The position numbers and the translations under genes are program-made. Positions 62,103 through 64,000 of a DNA stretch of 64,000 nucleotides are shown here, in pieces (the stretch's first letter is position 1; each line of letters starts with the position of its first letter). The notes beneath the pieces are model-generated. The model was not told where the DNA came from. It worked only from the letters and a program-made list of their open reading frames with translations, and searched no databases. The DNA comes from Nonomuraea harbinensis (GTDB taxonomy: Bacteria > Actinomycetota > Actinomycetes > Streptosporangiales > Streptosporangiaceae), in contig NZ_JAHKRN010000014.1 in the NCBI RefSeq assembly GCF_019396385.1, positions 1 to 64,000 on the forward strand. Reading direction: 5' to 3'.

Positions 62103-63266
62103 TCAGGCGAACGCGGCGATCCCGGTGAGGGCCTTGCCCAGCACCAGCGTGTGGATCTCCGAGGTGCCCTCGTAGGTCAGCACCGACTCCAGGTTCACCG
62201 AGTGCCTGATCACCGGGTACTCCAGGGTGACGCCGCTGGCGCCGAGCAGCGTGCGGCACTTCCTGGCGATGTCGATGGCCTCGCGGACGTTGTTCAGCTT
62301 GCCGGCGCTCACCTGCTCGGGGGTGAGCGTGCCGGCCTCCTTCAGCCGCCCGAGATGCACCGCGAGGAGCAGGCCCTTGCCCAGCTCCAGCGCCATGTCG
62401 GCGAGCTTCTCCTGGGTGAGCTGGAACGACGAGAGGGGCCTGGCGAACACCTCGCGCTCGGCCGCGTACGCGATCGCCGTCTCCAGGCAGTCGAGCGCCG
62501 CGCCCATCGAGCCGAAGATGATCCCGAACCGCGCCTCGTTCAGGCAGCCGAGCGGCCCGCGCAGCCCTCTGGCCTCGGGGAGCATCGCGTCGGCGGGCAG
62601 CCGGACGCCGTCGAGCACCAGCTCGCTGGTCACGCTGGCGCGCAGCGAGATCTTGTGCTTGACGTCGTTGACCGTGAAGCCGGGCGTGCCCGCCGGGACC
62701 AGGAAGCCGCGGATGCCGTCGTCCGTCTGGGCCCAGACGACCGCCACGTCGGCGACCGATCCGTTGGTGATCCACAGCTTGGTGCCGTTCAGCACCCAGT
62801 CGCCGCCGTCGCGCTTGGCGTTGGTGCGCATCCGCGCCGGGTCGGAGCCGAAGTCCGGCTCGGTGAGGCCGAAGCAGCCGATGAGCTCGCCGGCCGCCAT
62901 GCCGGGCAGCCACCGCTGCCTCTGCTCCTCGCTGCCGTACTTCCAGATCGCGTACATGGCCAGCGAGCCCTGCACCGACACCAGGCTGCGCAACCCGGAG
63001 TCGGCTCCTTCCAGCTCCAGACAGGCCAGCCCGTACGAGACCGCGCCCATGCCCGCGCAGCCGTAGCCGTCGAGGTGCATGCCGAGGAGGCCGGTCCCGC
63101 CGAGCGTGCGGGCCAGCTCCCTGACGGGCAGCTCCCCGGCCTCGAACCAGTCCGCGACGTGCGGCCGGATCTCCCGGTCGCACACGCGCCTGACCGTGTT
63201 CCTGATCTCGCGCTCCTCCTCGGTCAGCAGCGTGTCGAGGGCGAACAGGGCGGTGGGGGAGATCAT
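62103..63266 (-). CDS. Acyl-CoA dehydrogenase, glutaryl-CoA dehydrogenase-like
   Basis: The 387-residue flavoenzyme has the acyl-CoA dehydrogenase fold: LLTEEEREIRNTVRRVCDREIRPHVADW, CFGLTEPDFGSDPARM, WITNGSVADVAVVWA, and the catalytic Glu366 in LTYEGTSEIHTLVLG. The YEGTSEIH pattern and lengths fit the glutaryl-CoA dehydrogenase branch, which decarboxylates as well as dehydrogenates; a short branched acid is also possible. ATG 63266 follows GGAGG. It is divergent from the aldehyde dehydrogenase gene with an operator-like gap (63286-63312), so the two may form one regulated degradation unit. Confidence 0.9.
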   Translation of the reverse strand: MISPTALFALDTLLTEEEREIRNTVRRVCDREIRPHVADWFEAGELPVRELARTLGGTGLLGMHLDGYGCAGMGAVSYGLACLELEGADSGLRSLVSVQGSLAMYAIWKYGSEEQRQRWLPGMAAGELIGCFGLTEPDFGSDPARMRTNAKRDGGDWVLNGTKLWITNGSVADVAVVWAQTDDGIRGFLVPAGTPGFTVNDVKHKISLRASVTSELVLDGVRLPADAMLPEARGLRGPLGCLNEARFGIIFGSMGAALDCLETAIAYAAEREVFARPLSSFQLTQEKLADMALELGKGLLLAVHLGRLKEAGTLTPEQVSAGKLNNVREAIDIARKCRTLLGASGVTLEYPVIRHSVNLESVLTYEGTSEIHTLVLGKALTGIAAFA

Positions 63267-63285
63267 CCTTCGAGTCCTCCGTATT

Positions 63286-63312
63286 TTGGATCCAATATTG
63301 AAAATCCAATAT
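63286..63312. promoter_or_regulatory. Operator-like repeats between acyl-CoA dehydrogenase and aldehyde dehydrogenase genes
   Basis: TTGGATCCAA (63286-63295) is a perfect 10-bp palindrome. ATCCAATAT is repeated at 63290-63298 and 63304-63312. The 69-bp divergent gap is AT-rich compared with its surroundings. The palindrome resembles operators of FadR/GntR-type regulators; no such regulator gene is in the window. Confidence 0.6.
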
Positions 63313-63335
63313 GCCACAGTTAGGGTGCTTTGCCT

Positions 63336-64000
63336 ATGGACGTTCTGAATCTCATCGGCGGCCGCTGGGTCGAAGGGGACGGCGCGGAGTTCGCCTCCGC
63401 CAACCCCGCCAGGCCCGCCGAAGTGGTGGCACGCGGGCGGTTCGCCTCGCCCGCCGAGGTGGAGCGGGCAGTGGCCGCCGCCCGCGAGGCCGCGCCCGGC
63501 TGGGCCGCCACCCCGCACCACGCCCGCGCCGCCGTGCTCACCGCCGCCGCCGGCCTCATCGACGACAGCGCCGACGCGTGGGGCGCCGAGCTGGCCCGCG
63601 AGGAGGGCAAGACGCTCCCCGAGGCCGTCGCCGAGGTACGGGGCGCGGCCCGCATCCTGCGCTACTACGCGGGCGAGGCCGACCGGGAGAGCGGCGAGGT
63701 CTACGCCTCCCCACGGCCGGGCGAGAACGTGCTCGTCGTCCGCAAGCCGATCGGCGTCGCCGGGATGATCACCCCGTTCAACTTCCCGATCGCCATCCCG
63801 GCCTGGAAGATCGCCCCCGCGCTCAGCTACGGCAACACCGTCGTGTGGAAGCCGTCCTCGCTGGTGCCGCTGCTGGCCTACCGGCTGGCGCGGGCGCTGA
63901 CCGACGCCGGGCTGCCCGGCGGCGTGCTCAACCTCGTCCACGGCGAGGGCGACGCCGGCTCGGCCATCGTGGACCACCCCGGCGTGGACGCGGTGTCGTT
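63336..64000 (+). CDS. Aldehyde dehydrogenase, N-terminal part (cut by window end)
   Basis: The first 221 residues show an aldehyde dehydrogenase of the NAD(P)-dependent family: LIGGRWVEGDGAEFASANPARP at the start, then EEGKTLPEAVAEV and the cofactor-binding TPFNFPIAIPAWKIAPALSYGN followed by TVVWKPSS. The catalytic Cys lies beyond the window. The early part resembles 2,5-dioxopentanoate and semialdehyde dehydrogenases. ATG 63336 is the first start after the operator-like gap. With the divergent acyl-CoA dehydrogenase it may degrade a dicarboxylic or amino-acid-derived semialdehyde. Confidence 0.88.
   Translation, partial: MDVLNLIGGRWVEGDGAEFASANPARPAEVVARGRFASPAEVERAVAAAREAAPGWAATPHHARAAVLTAAAGLIDDSADAWGAELAREEGKTLPEAVAEVRGAARILRYYAGEADRESGEVYASPRPGENVLVVRKPIGVAGMITPFNFPIAIPAWKIAPALSYGNTVVWKPSSLVPLLAYRLARALTDAGLPGGVLNLVHGEGDAGSAIVDHPGVDAVS

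Noticed and set aside
59804..62128. Plus-strand frame of 774 codons across the aldo/keto reductase and C45 genes
   Set aside because: Low-complexity Arg/Gly composition; it conflicts with two recognised enzymes.

Overview
The window reads as chromosomal DNA of a high-GC filamentous actinomycete. G+C is above 70 % by eye, GC-ending codons dominate, GTG starts and ATGA/GTGA stop-start overlaps are common, and many regulators are typical of the group (NarL-type two-component pairs, LacI, TetR, PaaX, HxlR). A Streptosporangiales member such as Nonomuraea fits, but I could not test this. I saw no rRNA, tRNA, CRISPR array, insertion sequence or phage gene.

Layout. (1) 1-10.5 kb: small accessory genes, namely an FG-GAP lipoprotein, an HxlR/DUF899 pair with two palindromic operators, and a secreted beta/gamma-crystallin-like protein. 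A decayed two-component pair (kinase without its histidine, regulator without its DNA-binding domain) abuts an intact ABC-2 exporter plus two-component operon, followed by a dimethylformamidase-like lipoprotein. (2) 10.5-14.5 kb: F420/PPOX-type oxidoreductase, GH95 fucosidase and a P450. (3) 14.7-46.5 kb: a 32-kb block of CoA-thioester catabolism and uptake. It starts with a P450-P450-acyl-CoA ligase operon, a leaderless PaaX-type regulator, and an SDR-MaoC pair. An amino-acid-type ABC importer follows, translationally coupled to a CapA-like phosphoesterase, a CaiB-type CoA-transferase and two 2-hydroxyacyl-CoA-dehydratase-like subunits. On the opposite strand are an iron/polyamine-type importer with a second CapA-like protein, an MmgE/PrpD protein and a complete oligopeptide-type importer. 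The block ends with an ADP-forming acyl-CoA synthetase, FAD monooxygenase, thiolase-like protein and Zn alcohol dehydrogenase. Promoters at 14.65 and 40.82 kb share the same -35 hexamer, spacing and flanks, which suggests co-regulation.

(4) 46.5-52.5 kb: a truncated carbohydrate-binding gene beside a LacI regulator with a perfect operator. Next come a TetR regulator whose 18-bp operator occurs twice (before itself and its divergent SDR, and before a ketosteroid-dehydrogenase-like flavoprotein), and an SGNH hydrolase. (5) 52.6-60 kb: the most unusual locus. It holds an HExxH peptide beta-hydroxylase-type protein, an NB-ARC/TPR protein like FxsT of FxSxx-COOH peptide systems, a 62-residue precursor-like peptide, an nSTAND/TPR ATPase and a membrane pentapeptide-repeat protein. 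No radical SAM gene is present and the peptide lacks the FxSxx terminus. (6) 60-64 kb: aldo/keto reductase, C45 acyltransferase/peptidase, and a divergent acyl-CoA dehydrogenase / aldehyde dehydrogenase pair cut by the window edge.

The two strongest leads are the HExxH/STAND/peptide locus and the CoA block, whose dehydratase subunits have lost nearly all cysteines expected for Fe-S chemistry.
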